Below, piece by piece: positions 1 through 8,382 of a DNA stretch of 38,522 bases. The position numbers were made by a program, and so were the translations under genes. Numbering within the stretch: the stretch's first letter is position 1; each line of letters opens with the position of its first letter. The stretch is from an uncultured Aquimarina sp. Lineage in GTDB: Bacteria > Bacteroidota > Bacteroidia > Flavobacteriales > Flavobacteriaceae. The notes under the pieces were generated by a model that was not told where the DNA came from, did not search any database, and was given only the letters and a program-made list of their open reading frames with translations. The stretch covers positions 1-38,522 of the forward strand of contig CANMDH010000049.1 of the NCBI GenBank assembly GCA_947496555.1, in the 5' to 3' direction.

Positions 1-2966
1 ATCGCTACAGGCAAATTGGTATAAGAGGCATTAGAAATCTTGGCAATGGGATACGTATCGTTATACCCCCATATGTACATAATGTGACTACCATCGAATT
101 GAGAAACTTCTAACGGATTGCCTTTGTCATCATATTTGTGATATTGGATTCTTGGCTCTACATCGGATTGATTTTTAGAAGTCCCGACAATTTCAGGGAG
201 TATCAGATTACTCCCCCAGTTTTTAAAGTTGGTTCTTGAAATAACTTTTCTTCCGTTATTTGTGGTGGTTGTTTGGATAGGGTGTCCAATTCTTTTTTTA
301 CTCCCATTTTTTTGCATTAACAAAATCGAAGCGTAGGCATTAGGTGTGAAATTCCCTCCCTCAAGAGCACTTGCAGAAGTAATATCATCTGAAAAAAAGT
401 TTTTTACTTCAATCGTCTGACCATCACTGGTGGTGGTAGTATTTCCTAATGGAAATGTACGCCCCGAATATCCGGTATCATAATTATAATTTTTTATGGT
501 GGTTACCACACCGGTATCAAAATAGTTGGTTAGGGTTTGACGCTTAAGATGATAGCGTTCACTTAGATTTTGATACAAGTTAAACCCTCCATAACACGTA
601 CCATCACTTGAATAGTCAATAACTACATTAGTTCCTGATATCAATTGACCAAAGCCCGTGTAGCTGTTTTCTGTTTGTTCCAAAAGGCTGTAACTACCAT
701 CATTGTTTTTAGCATACGTTTTTTTATCCAGCAATAGCCCTCTTCTATGAGAAAAGTCATGCAAGGGGGTATTAAGTACTATATTAGACGGTGCACCACT
801 TTGATACACATTGCTTTGATACCCATCACCATCGTATGTGAATGTATAGGTAAATTCATTTTTACCCTGTTCGCCGTTGTCTAAAAGTTCGGTTACTTGT
901 GTATAACCAGCAACATATGAGCTTCCGTTAGTAAGCGGAAAAATACTATTTGATTTCAGAATATCTGAAAACCCGGCTACAATATTATCGCCGCAGAATG
1001 GTATACTTTTATGTATGAATGTTGGTGGATTCAGCGAAGCCCCACTGGAAGTAGTAGGATCATCAAAACGCGTATACTCATAGTTTTTCTGAAGTACTTT
1101 TTCTCCATCCGTATCGTAGTTAGTGATCTGATTGACGCGTAAGCCACCTGCAGCAATGGCATTTTGATCACTGGCATCCAATTGCAATCCTGTGATTAGT
1201 GCAGTAATTTCTTTTCTAGGACCCAGACTGCCAGAATAATTATACAGTTTTATTCGCAATCGTAAAGGATTTGCTGGTTCATAAACAATACCTCGGGTGA
1301 GGTCCTGGCCATTACTTCTGGAAAGTAACTCTTCTTGGTTATTTTTTATGATGTAAAGTTCTGCATAAGGGCAATCCAAACCATCTGGATTGGCACAAGT
1401 ATCCATCGTTACACTCCAATTAATACCTCCTACATATGGACTTGGATCATCGATGGTAATATCTTCTACAAACTCGGTGTGGTTTGAATTGACACTACTT
1501 ACTCCCCCCAAGGTAGTACGTACCATATTGGTTAACCCAAAAAATCCTTGATTGCTTATACGATTGGATTCAAAGTCGAATACGGTAGCACCGCCCGTAG
1601 GATATTCTATTTTTGTTAGTACACACGCTTTTGCATAGGCTTCATATACCTTACGATCCCCACCAGGAATAGTACTGAATACTCCGCCTAGACTCCATTG
1701 AATTTCAGGATATAAACGGGTATTACGCTGACCATTGTAATACCCCCAAAAATCTTGTGCAAAGGAAAAACGATCCGGTAATGTATATTGGGTGTTATAG
1801 GTGAAGGCATGTACTTTATCTGGTTGATTGCCAGAAACCTGTTTAACGTTTTTAAGGTATAGTCGTTTCCTTCTTTGGTCTAAGTCGCCTAAATTATCGT
1901 TATGAAGTTGCGTTGCATGAAAATAGTCATATTCCATTTGGTAAGCCTCTACAGTATTGTTGAATGTATCAACAAGTGCTACGCTTGTTAGGGCGAAATC
2001 CATTTTAAGGTCTTCTCTGGCTAAATTATAGTTGAACTGTAAACTACCTCTATCATTAGTTATATTGATCACCCTGTGTACCTGGTCTTGGTTATTGGTA
2101 TAACTGATGCGTTCCATGTTTCCAGAAGTGGCTGAACCTGCTGCTATTTCCCGGCTCTGGCTTGTTAAATTCCAAAAGGAAATAGTAGTATGGTCATACG
2201 TAAAAGAGGTGAGATCACCCTCATACCCTTCAATATCCATAACATGCCAGGTAGTGATATAATCGGTAAGTGGAGTAGCAGCCATTGGTATAGATGAACC
2301 ATTGGTACTATATACTGTTGACCTGTCATTTGCTGATCGATTGCCGTCTTTCGAAGTCCCCAGATAATAGATGGTACCATCAATGGCTATGATTTTCCAT
2401 CCGATGATTTTTCGTGATGAATCCATTATGGGGATGATTTCGATATCTGACTTTGGAAAGGTCACCACATCGCCTTGCTGGGTAAAAAAGAATTTTCCTT
2501 GCTCCCCTAAAATATTATAATTATAGATATCAGACTCAAAGTCATAACCACCATAGACTTCAGCAAGTCTGCTTATAGTTTGTTGATTGGTGCCAGATAA
2601 TAAATCCTCTACCGTATAGTGTGTATTTATGAAACCTAAACCAGAGTCGTCAGGTAGTCCTCTATAACTCCTGGTAATGCTACCAAAAGAGCTCATGCTC
2701 CATCCCAAACCAACCCGAGAAGCTATTTCATTAACCCGAATACCAGAGGCATGATAATTTAAGGCTACAGGTATGGGTATTGATCTTCCTTGTAAAGTAG
2801 CTAAAGGAACACTTATACTTGGAACCCCAGTATAGGTGCTAACAGGAATATCTCCATATTTACCTAGTGCAGCAGCTTCAGGACTGGAAGGAACTATTTC
2901 GGGTAACTCCTGGCCAAAACCAACCCCATAACATATCCCTAATAGGCAGAGCAGTATCTTTTTCAT
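1..2966 (-). CDS. Rhs/YD-repeat-type secreted protein, C-terminus beyond window
   Basis: An open frame runs from an ATG at 2966 to the left edge with no stop, giving 988 visible residues. The start MKKILLCLLGICYGVGFGQ is a clear signal peptide. Next comes a region rich in Gly, Tyr and Asn (residues about 30-110, including ALNYHASGIRVNEIASRVGLGWS) that is typical of the N-terminal half of Bacteroidota Rhs-type proteins. Near the visible end, YDDKGNPLEVSQFDGSHIMY followed by IWGYNDTYPIAKI is the hallmark entry into the Rhs shell. In this family the remaining part usually carries RHS-core repeats and often a variable, toxin-like tip; neither can be seen here. The gene lies 45 nt after the beta-barrel gene at 3012-4268 on the same strand, so they are probably one operon. 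The family call is fairly firm; a toxin role is inference. Confidence 0.8.
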   Translation of the reverse strand, partial: MKKILLCLLGICYGVGFGQELPEIVPSSPEAAALGKYGDIPVSTYTGVPSISVPLATLQGRSIPIPVALNYHASGIRVNEIASRVGLGWSMSSFGSITRSYRGLPDDSGLGFINTHYTVEDLLSGTNQQTISRLAEVYGGYDFESDIYNYNILGEQGKFFFTQQGDVVTFPKSDIEIIPIMDSSRKIIGWKIIAIDGTIYYLGTSKDGNRSANDRSTVYSTNGSSIPMAATPLTDYITTWHVMDIEGYEGDLTSFTYDHTTISFWNLTSQSREIAAGSATSGNMERISYTNNQDQVHRVINITNDRGSLQFNYNLAREDLKMDFALTSVALVDTFNNTVEAYQMEYDYFHATQLHNDNLGDLDQRRKRLYLKNVKQVSGNQPDKVHAFTYNTQYTLPDRFSFAQDFWGYYNGQRNTRLYPEIQWSLGGVFSTIPGGDRKVYEAYAKACVLTKIEYPTGGATVFDFESNRISNQGFFGLTNMVRTTLGGVSSVNSNHTEFVEDITIDDPSPYVGGINWSVTMDTCANPDGLDCPYAELYIIKNNQEELLSRSNGQDLTRGIVYEPANPLRLRIKLYNYSGSLGPRKEITALITGLQLDASDQNAIAAGGLRVNQITNYDTDGEKVLQKNYEYTRFDDPTTSSGASLNPPTFIHKSIPFCGDNIVAGFSDILKSNSIFPLTNGSSYVAGYTQVTELLDNGEQGKNEFTYTFTYDGDGYQSNVYQSGAPSNIVLNTPLHDFSHRRGLLLDKKTYAKNNDGSYSLLEQTENSYTGFGQLISGTNVVIDYSSDGTCYGGFNLYQNLSERYHLKRQTLTNYFDTGVVTTIKNYNYDTGYSGRTFPLGNTTTTSDGQTIEVKNFFSDDITSASALEGGNFTPNAYASILLMQKNGSKKRIGHPIQTTTTNNGRKVISRTNFKNWGSNLILPEIVGTSKNQSDVEPRIQYHKYDDKGNPLEVSQFDGSHIMYIWGYNDTYPIAKISNASYTNLPVA

Positions 2967-3011
2967 AATATCTTTTTTTGTTGTTTTTACTTGTTTGTTT
3001 TCTAAAAATGT

Positions 3012-4268
3012 TTAAAAAATGGTGTATCCAAAAATGAGTGCCGTGGTTTGGTATTTAGAGGTTGTATTTATATCCTCGACAAAAAGATCTCTATTGCTTC
3101 GATGTCTTAGTTCGATGCTATATTTCTTGTATTGATATCCTATACCAAATGCAAAACTAGAAGATGACGTAATCTCATTATCTATGACATTAAAATTATC
3201 TCCTCTTTCAATATCTACGATCAAATCTACCTTTGAGTCCAATGGAAAGTCAAAAACAAAACCTCCATTTAAAAATATCTTAGAGTGATCATTAATAAAT
3301 AAGTTATGTCTTATACCAATTGGCAATTCTAAAGATTTGTATTCTGCACTTGCTGTAGTGCTAGATGCTACTACTACACTTGAAGGCAAGAAATCTACTT
3401 CTCTTTCATCTACTTTGTAAGACTGGTAAGTAGGTTCAATAAATACTAACCATTTACCTTTGTTGAATGGTAAAATATAGGCGATCTCAAGACCCATTCT
3501 AAAGCTTTGATCATTACCAAAATCAACTTCTTTGGTAAAGGGACTAACGCTACTGTCATCTAAGGTAAGTCTAGATTGATGTATCCCTGGACGAATGCTG
3601 ATATTAAAACGCTCGCTTGCTTTTTTCTTTTTTTCTATAACTTTGAAATCGGGATTTAAACATGTATTGTATTTAATAAAATATTTTGTCAATTCCCTTT
3701 TGTAATAATCAAGGTGTTGTACCTCTCTCATTTGGATATTTTCACATCGCAGATCACTCCAAAGTTGTCTTCTAAATTGATTATTCTTGGCTACGCCCCC
3801 TTCTTTTGCTAGATATTTCTTATGGATCAATTGCTTTACTTTAGCATCCTTTACGCTATAAAAAAAACGAACAAAGTCACTTTCTGCATACCCATACAAT
3901 ACAGCATCTCCATCAACCAAAACTCTTAAAAAGAGGGTTTCTTTGGTATACTGAGGTTCTGGGTCAGACCCTAATTCATTGATTTTATCTGCAGAACGAT
4001 CTACTGAAACTTCAAAACGCCTGTATGTTGATTGTTCTAAAATTCCAAATTCTTGAACCTGTTGTATTGTTTTAGTCTTAGAATCCGAGTCTAAAGTAAC
4101 TTTGTATTTAAATGTAGTGGGATTAGTACTCCAATCTCTATTTTTTATAAAACACTCCGTTTTTACACCATTATTATCAATAAAATATCCTTTTTCAAAT
4201 TTTATTTGCCCATAAGAGCTAAAACCTAAGATTAAAAGTACAATTGTACATAGTCTCTTTTGTATCAT
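3012..4268 (-). CDS. Secreted/outer-membrane protein with C-terminal beta-barrel
   Basis: 418 residues. A signal peptide (MIQKRLCTIVLLILGFSSYGQ) precedes a domain of about 190 residues that I cannot assign (KFEKGYFIDNNGVKTECFIK onwards, then charged and Tyr-rich). From about residue 220 to the end, alternating hydrophobic/aromatic strands end in an aromatic residue (ALIFGYTIF), as in Bacteroidota outer-membrane beta-barrels of the PorT/OmpW-like kind. It is the first gene of the unit that continues into the Rhs-type gene. Its start lies 32 nt from the 40-nt upstream element at 4301-4340. It could help anchor or export the Rhs protein, but that rests on adjacency only. Confidence 0.7.
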   Translation of the reverse strand: MIQKRLCTIVLLILGFSSYGQIKFEKGYFIDNNGVKTECFIKNRDWSTNPTTFKYKVTLDSDSKTKTIQQVQEFGILEQSTYRRFEVSVDRSADKINELGSDPEPQYTKETLFLRVLVDGDAVLYGYAESDFVRFFYSVKDAKVKQLIHKKYLAKEGGVAKNNQFRRQLWSDLRCENIQMREVQHLDYYKRELTKYFIKYNTCLNPDFKVIEKKKKASERFNISIRPGIHQSRLTLDDSSVSPFTKEVDFGNDQSFRMGLEIAYILPFNKGKWLVFIEPTYQSYKVDEREVDFLPSSVVVASSTTASAEYKSLELPIGIRHNLFINDHSKIFLNGGFVFDFPLDSKVDLIVDIERGDNFNVIDNEITSSSSFAFGIGYQYKKYSIELRHRSNRDLFVEDINTTSKYQTTALIFGYTIF

Positions 4269-4300
4269 TGTTTATATAATAATTGTTTGTTTTCCTGATG

Positions 4301-4340
4301 CAATATTAATCCACGCCAGTTTCATTTTTTGAAACTGGGA
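4301..4340 (-). promoter_or_regulatory. 40-nt upstream element, copy A (Rhs operon)
   Basis: Read on the minus strand this is a 40-nt block that matches 34845-34884 (plus) at 33 of 40 positions without gaps. The core, AAAAATGAAACTGGC, is identical in both. Copy A also contains a perfect 8-bp inverted repeat, CCAGTTTC and GAAACTGG, around a 7-nt spacer. Both copies end in a TAnnATTG sequence, one base from the Bacteroidota -7 consensus TAnnTTTG. It lies 32 nt before the ATG at 4268. I read it as a promoter/operator; no regulator is assigned. Confidence 0.6.
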
Positions 4341-4754
4341 AAATTTTTTTTCGATTTTTTTATTTTTTCGATGTTAGCAGTATGGGATAGGTGCGAAAAA
4401 TCTACTACCAGTTCTATAATCTTAGGTGTATGATGGAAATTCATTCTTCCGAGTTCATTACACAAGGTGAGATTCCTTTAAAATTACCTTTTATCCCGGA
4501 TTATATAGAGCAATAATTGCAGGATCAAACACTATACAGAATAGCAAACCCCAACTAATGAAAACTAGATATCAGTAGTTATTTATAAACTTTTGACTTC
4601 TAATGAGCCATTTTTATGAAAGGTATTGTAATACTATACCTTCGTCATCCTGTCGTAGATTGAATCTGGTTGGTTCTGATGACATATATGCCCAAAAACA
4701 ACAACTTTATAGTAGATTTTTGATTGGTCTTTATTGTTTTGCCATATCCGAATT

Positions 4755-4782
4755 AAAAAAACCCCGCTATTGCGAGCAGGGC
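4755..4782 (-). terminator. Intrinsic terminator, minus strand
   Basis: Read on the minus strand, stem CCCTGCT pairs with AGCGGGG (one G-U pair) around the loop CGCAAT and is followed by seven T. No gene ends just before it. It may stop read-through from the lanthipeptide operon (which ends at 5232) or end a short untranslated transcript. Confidence 0.55.
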
Positions 4783-5047
4783 TTTGTGCATGAGGATTGT
4801 GCTTGTTTCGGGATAATAGATTTTATATAAACACAAGCAAAAATGCTTATAATAATGCTATAAAAACACTATCAATAACATATGTCTGCTATAGTTTAGT
4901 TTATTCTAAATGTACATGAAAACAGTTAAAAAACGTAGAGGTGTTGTATTTTAACCATGAGGGGTTGTGTAAATATACAATTTATTTTGATTTAGCAAAT
5001 TGTTAAAACAGATTAGGAGTCCCGGTATTTAAAATTCAACGGCTGTA

Positions 5048-5216
5048 GTTTAAGATAGCGTTGATAATTGAAAAACATTGATTTGCCTCATAAACAATGG
5101 TTTATCCTATCCTAAATCCTTTCCTAAGGAAAGGACTTTTAACTACCTTCCCTTTGGGAAGGGCTGGAGATGGGATGAAAGATTGATCCATTAAAATAAT
5201 CAACGCTATCTTAAAC
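5048..5216. repeat. MITE-like element with 18-bp perfect inverted ends
   Basis: GTTTAAGATAGCGTTGAT at 5048-5065 is the exact reverse complement of 5199-5216. Between them are two hairpin-forming stretches, CCTTTCCTAAGGAAAGG and CCTTCCCTTTGGGAAGG. There is no coding capacity. It begins 16 nt beyond the stop of the last lanthipeptide gene, so it could also act on the 3' end of that transcript. Such short palindromic elements are common between genes in Flavobacteriia; I cannot tell the copy number here. Confidence 0.75.
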
Positions 5217-5231
5217 CAGGACCAATCCAAC

Positions 5232-6125
5232 TTATTTGGCAGTTGCCTTTTGCTTAAATTTTCTAATACCCCAAGCTACTTTGTAGGTTCTATATAACAA
5301 ATCATAGAGTACCATCTCATGCAAACGGTTTTTGGATCTGAATAATCGATTCATAAGCATATGGATATAACTACCCATTAAGCTATCGATCTCATAGGCA
5401 TTAGCAATAGATAAAATACTTTTGACCGCGGTTTTGCTGTCGTCACTTTTTTGATCTAAAATATCTAGGATTGGTGCATAATCAGAATTATCTTTTCTTT
5501 CAAAAACCAAAAACTCATTGATCTTATCTTTTTCGTCTCTAAACTTTTTATCTAATTGTTTTTTCAGGAATTTATTCATTCCAAACTCGGCACCAAATCC
5601 CATTTTAAGACCCTCTAATAATGTAAGTTTTCTGTCATCATCATACCCAAAATCACTTAGCAACGTATCGATTGCTCTGATCCCAAATAACCATCGCAAT
5701 TCTTCACCTTCATCGCCTTCGACCATATCTAGAAAATCGATAATCATCCTACTGTCATAAAAAAATAATGCTTCAGATTGTTCTATGGTCTTTACACCAT
5801 ATCTTTCGATCTCCCTTTGATACGTATCTATCTGCACTTTCCAGACCAGGTCTTCTTCAATGTACTCCTTAATCGGTTCATACAAGGTATTAATAATTTC
5901 GGCCACAGAGGTAGGATTGGTATAATGAAATCGAACTCTAATATGAGGTTTTGGATCACTATATCGTATAAAAAACCACTTATCGATACTCTTATTTTTA
6001 AGTAAGGTCTCAGCAACAGGTTTAATGATATTGGTCAATACCAAATCAGATGTTTTGGGCCCTGTATATATTTTGTAGTACAGCCACTCACTGCCAATGA
6101 TAAAAGATCGCTTGGTATTACTCAT
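5232..6125 (-). CDS. lanB: LanB elimination domain as a separate protein
   Basis: 297 residues, corresponding to the C-terminal glutamate-elimination domain of class I lanthipeptide dehydratases (Lant_dehydr_C, also called thiopeptide-type bacteriocin biosynthesis domain). Diagnostic stretches are WFFIRYSDPKPHIRVRF (residues 50-66, with the Arg-rich strand used in elimination), REIERYG (104-110), EALFFYDSR (118-126) and YIHMLMNRLFRS (253-264, with the conserved His, Asn and Arg). It should remove glutamate from glutamylated Ser/Thr to leave dehydroalanine/dehydrobutyrine. Its ATG overlaps the stop of the larger LanB gene by 8 nt, implying coupled translation and a two-protein dehydratase. Full-length LanB enzymes such as NisB carry both domains on one chain. 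Confidence 0.93.
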   Translation of the reverse strand: MSNTKRSFIIGSEWLYYKIYTGPKTSDLVLTNIIKPVAETLLKNKSIDKWFFIRYSDPKPHIRVRFHYTNPTSVAEIINTLYEPIKEYIEEDLVWKVQIDTYQREIERYGVKTIEQSEALFFYDSRMIIDFLDMVEGDEGEELRWLFGIRAIDTLLSDFGYDDDRKLTLLEGLKMGFGAEFGMNKFLKKQLDKKFRDEKDKINEFLVFERKDNSDYAPILDILDQKSDDSKTAVKSILSIANAYEIDSLMGSYIHMLMNRLFRSKNRLHEMVLYDLLYRTYKVAWGIRKFKQKATAK

Positions 6126-8358
6126 TATGTCCCTTATTTTTTAGTTTTCTTTCATTATAAAATGAAAAAACAATTTGATTTGTATAGGCTTCATTCTCCT
6201 CTTTAACGATATTATCTTTTGCATGTAGAAACTCTTTAAGCTTAAACAGACTTCTTTTCTTTACGGTTTCTAGCAACATTTTTATAGAGGTCATATTTTT
6301 TGTGTTTATCAGAAGCTCATTATCCCCATCGATAAGCAATACAAACTGAGGTACTTTTTTTGAAGCAGTAAAGGCGTTTACTTCATCGATTAATTGATCC
6401 TGATTCTTAAAAGCGTCTAATAATGGTTTAATCTCGCTTGTCTTAATATTCCAGGTAGCGGTAGAAAATATAACTCCCTTGTATTCTACCCTGGGTAAGA
6501 AATCATACTCATCGGCCAGTGGACCCCAGTTAAACCCGATTCCCGATCGAAGATTTTGCGTTTGCATGTTGGCCAAAAACTGATAAATCGGTAATGCGTT
6601 TCCAGAATAGTTATGCGCATTGGTAAGGTGTGGTATTACCTCTTTGTTATATTTTTTGGATCGCAATCGAACCTTGCCCTGTACCGAAGCCGAAATCATC
6701 AAATCATCCAGCGTTAGCTGATATTTGGCATCCAAAATGGACTTTGCCAAGTACGGAATCTCATATTTTCTAAACGCCGGTCGCATGAGAATATTACCTA
6801 CCCGGGATTCTGGTAAATGCACAATCTCTGCCAGAATCTTATCCGGATTTTCTTGTTGTTCTACATCTATCATTGCTTGGGTATGTTTGTACAGCTCTTC
6901 ATCACCATGACAAAAACGACCTAATAAATTGGCAGCACTAGATCCTCCGGCACCCGACATGATAATCTTTTCTTCTCCATCAATTTTTATAATCTCTACC
7001 ATCGCTGAAATCGTATCAGGTAAATCATCCCAATTTTCTTCAAACCCCTCAAAATCCTTATCGGTTAGTGTAACACAATGTTGATCTTGTTCGATAGCAT
7101 GTACTAATTTTTTCTGAAGAATGGTATCAACCGGGGACCATCGTATTTCTTTTGCGGCCTTACCATTATCTTTTTGCGGTAACATGATGTCATCAACAAT
7201 ATTACTAACATCTCCCAGGCCTTGATTTTGCAAAAATCCAACTCCGAGTTCTACATCCAATGCCTTGGACAGGGGTACTTCTCTTTCTTCATATCGTTCA
7301 TAAAAAGCCGATTTAAATAACGAGATCAAAGTTTCTTTGGGCGGAAGGGTTATTTTATTAAGAAGCGTGATTGCTTTTTGAACCTTGTAGAGCCATTTTT
7401 TTTCAAGAGTATTGGCTTTGGGCGAAAGCGACATATCGGTCTGAAACATATACTTAAGTTCGAACCCTACCTCTAGTTTTTTTAGGGATTCACTCAATTC
7501 TATGTACTTTTCGGCACTATTACCAACAGCGGTATCAAGTTTCTCAATTTTCTGCTGTGTTTTTTCTAATTCGGAAATGAGTTGTTCTGTCCCTTTTAAT
7601 TTTTTCAGAACCGGTAATATCTGGTCCAAAAACTCAGGCCCCGAGACTGAAGGTTCTAATTCGCTAATCAGTAACTGGCTCTCAACCAGCTGGTGTATAA
7701 AATCCCGAGCTTCTTCGATGGTGATTTCATCATCTACCAAAACTTCGGCCAGATCAGCAAGCAAAGCACCTTGCTGGGCTTTGTCAATCACATTTTGTAA
7801 ATAATCAGAATGTTCTACTCCTACAATATGATGGATTCTTCGGCTATTTACATAGGTATACTCTACATATCGTAACTGGTGCCCCGTTTTATAGATACTT
7901 GTATTTGGGAAAAAAAGTAACTGATCCCTGATCGTTTCATTTTTAACAATATCCTGCGATAATGCCACAAGATAATTCATGTCTAATCGTGTATGCCTGC
8001 CATTTTTTGCTTTATCTTGAAGTTCGATTTGGGTTTGCTCAGAAAATTCACCTACAGCTGTCCCTGCAAAAAGCCCAAAAGGAGTGCATCGCGAAGACAT
8101 ACGGCTAATATACTTTAGCACAGAATACATCATCCTGTCTGATTTATCCCGATCTTTGATCTCTCCTTTGAGCCATTTTTCAAACTCTGAATATAAGGCC
8201 GGTGATGCCAAAAAGATAGCTTCTTTAATAATCTTGTCCTCACAAACCTTGCGCAATACTTCTTCTTCTAAAACAGCATCTTGAGTAAGATTTTTGTAAA
8301 ATGAAAATGAAAATAACGGGGTGCGTAAAACGTACTTAGGAAAATTTTTATATGTCAT
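6118..8358 (-). CDS. lanB: LanB glutamylation domain (class I lanthipeptide dehydratase)
   Basis: 746 residues matching the N-terminal lantibiotic dehydratase domain (Lant_dehydr_N), which transfers glutamate from glutamyl-tRNA to Ser/Thr in a precursor peptide. The family motif RMSSRCTPFGLFAG is at residues 86-99, with the Arg pair that corresponds to the tRNA/glutamate-handling arginines of NisB. Near the C-terminus VRLRSKKYNKEVIPHLTNAH and LPIYQFL match the conserved active-site strand and helix. The protein ends before the elimination domain, which is encoded by the overlapping next gene. It starts 24 nt after a LanC gene, within one transcription unit. A stand-alone peptide-aminoacyl-tRNA ligase would lack the partner domain, so a true split LanB is the better reading. 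Confidence 0.93.
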   Translation of the reverse strand: MTYKNFPKYVLRTPLFSFSFYKNLTQDAVLEEEVLRKVCEDKIIKEAIFLASPALYSEFEKWLKGEIKDRDKSDRMMYSVLKYISRMSSRCTPFGLFAGTAVGEFSEQTQIELQDKAKNGRHTRLDMNYLVALSQDIVKNETIRDQLLFFPNTSIYKTGHQLRYVEYTYVNSRRIHHIVGVEHSDYLQNVIDKAQQGALLADLAEVLVDDEITIEEARDFIHQLVESQLLISELEPSVSGPEFLDQILPVLKKLKGTEQLISELEKTQQKIEKLDTAVGNSAEKYIELSESLKKLEVGFELKYMFQTDMSLSPKANTLEKKWLYKVQKAITLLNKITLPPKETLISLFKSAFYERYEEREVPLSKALDVELGVGFLQNQGLGDVSNIVDDIMLPQKDNGKAAKEIRWSPVDTILQKKLVHAIEQDQHCVTLTDKDFEGFEENWDDLPDTISAMVEIIKIDGEEKIIMSGAGGSSAANLLGRFCHGDEELYKHTQAMIDVEQQENPDKILAEIVHLPESRVGNILMRPAFRKYEIPYLAKSILDAKYQLTLDDLMISASVQGKVRLRSKKYNKEVIPHLTNAHNYSGNALPIYQFLANMQTQNLRSGIGFNWGPLADEYDFLPRVEYKGVIFSTATWNIKTSEIKPLLDAFKNQDQLIDEVNAFTASKKVPQFVLLIDGDNELLINTKNMTSIKMLLETVKKRSLFKLKEFLHAKDNIVKEENEAYTNQIVFSFYNERKLKNKGHNE

Positions 8359-8382
8359 AAAGCTGTACTATACCAATTTGAA

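Larger units (their letters stand above)
4341..5231. other. Long intergenic region, no convincing gene
   Basis: About 890 bp between the control element of the Rhs operon and the end of the lanthipeptide operon. A 75-codon open frame on the plus strand (4603-4830) shows no family resemblance and contains a terminator-like hairpin, so I do not call it. The region holds that hairpin (4755-4782) and, at its right end, a 169-bp element with inverted termini (5048-5216). Nothing else is recognisable. Confidence 0.6.

Noticed and set aside
4301-4340. Sigma-54 promoter in the shared element (TGGC ... TTGCA)
   Set aside because: The distance between the GG and GC parts is not the 12 nt required, and copy B lacks TTGCA.
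4603-4830. 75-codon open frame on the plus strand
   Set aside because: No family resemblance, odd Cys/Tyr-rich composition, no promoter, and it reads through the hairpin at 4755-4782.
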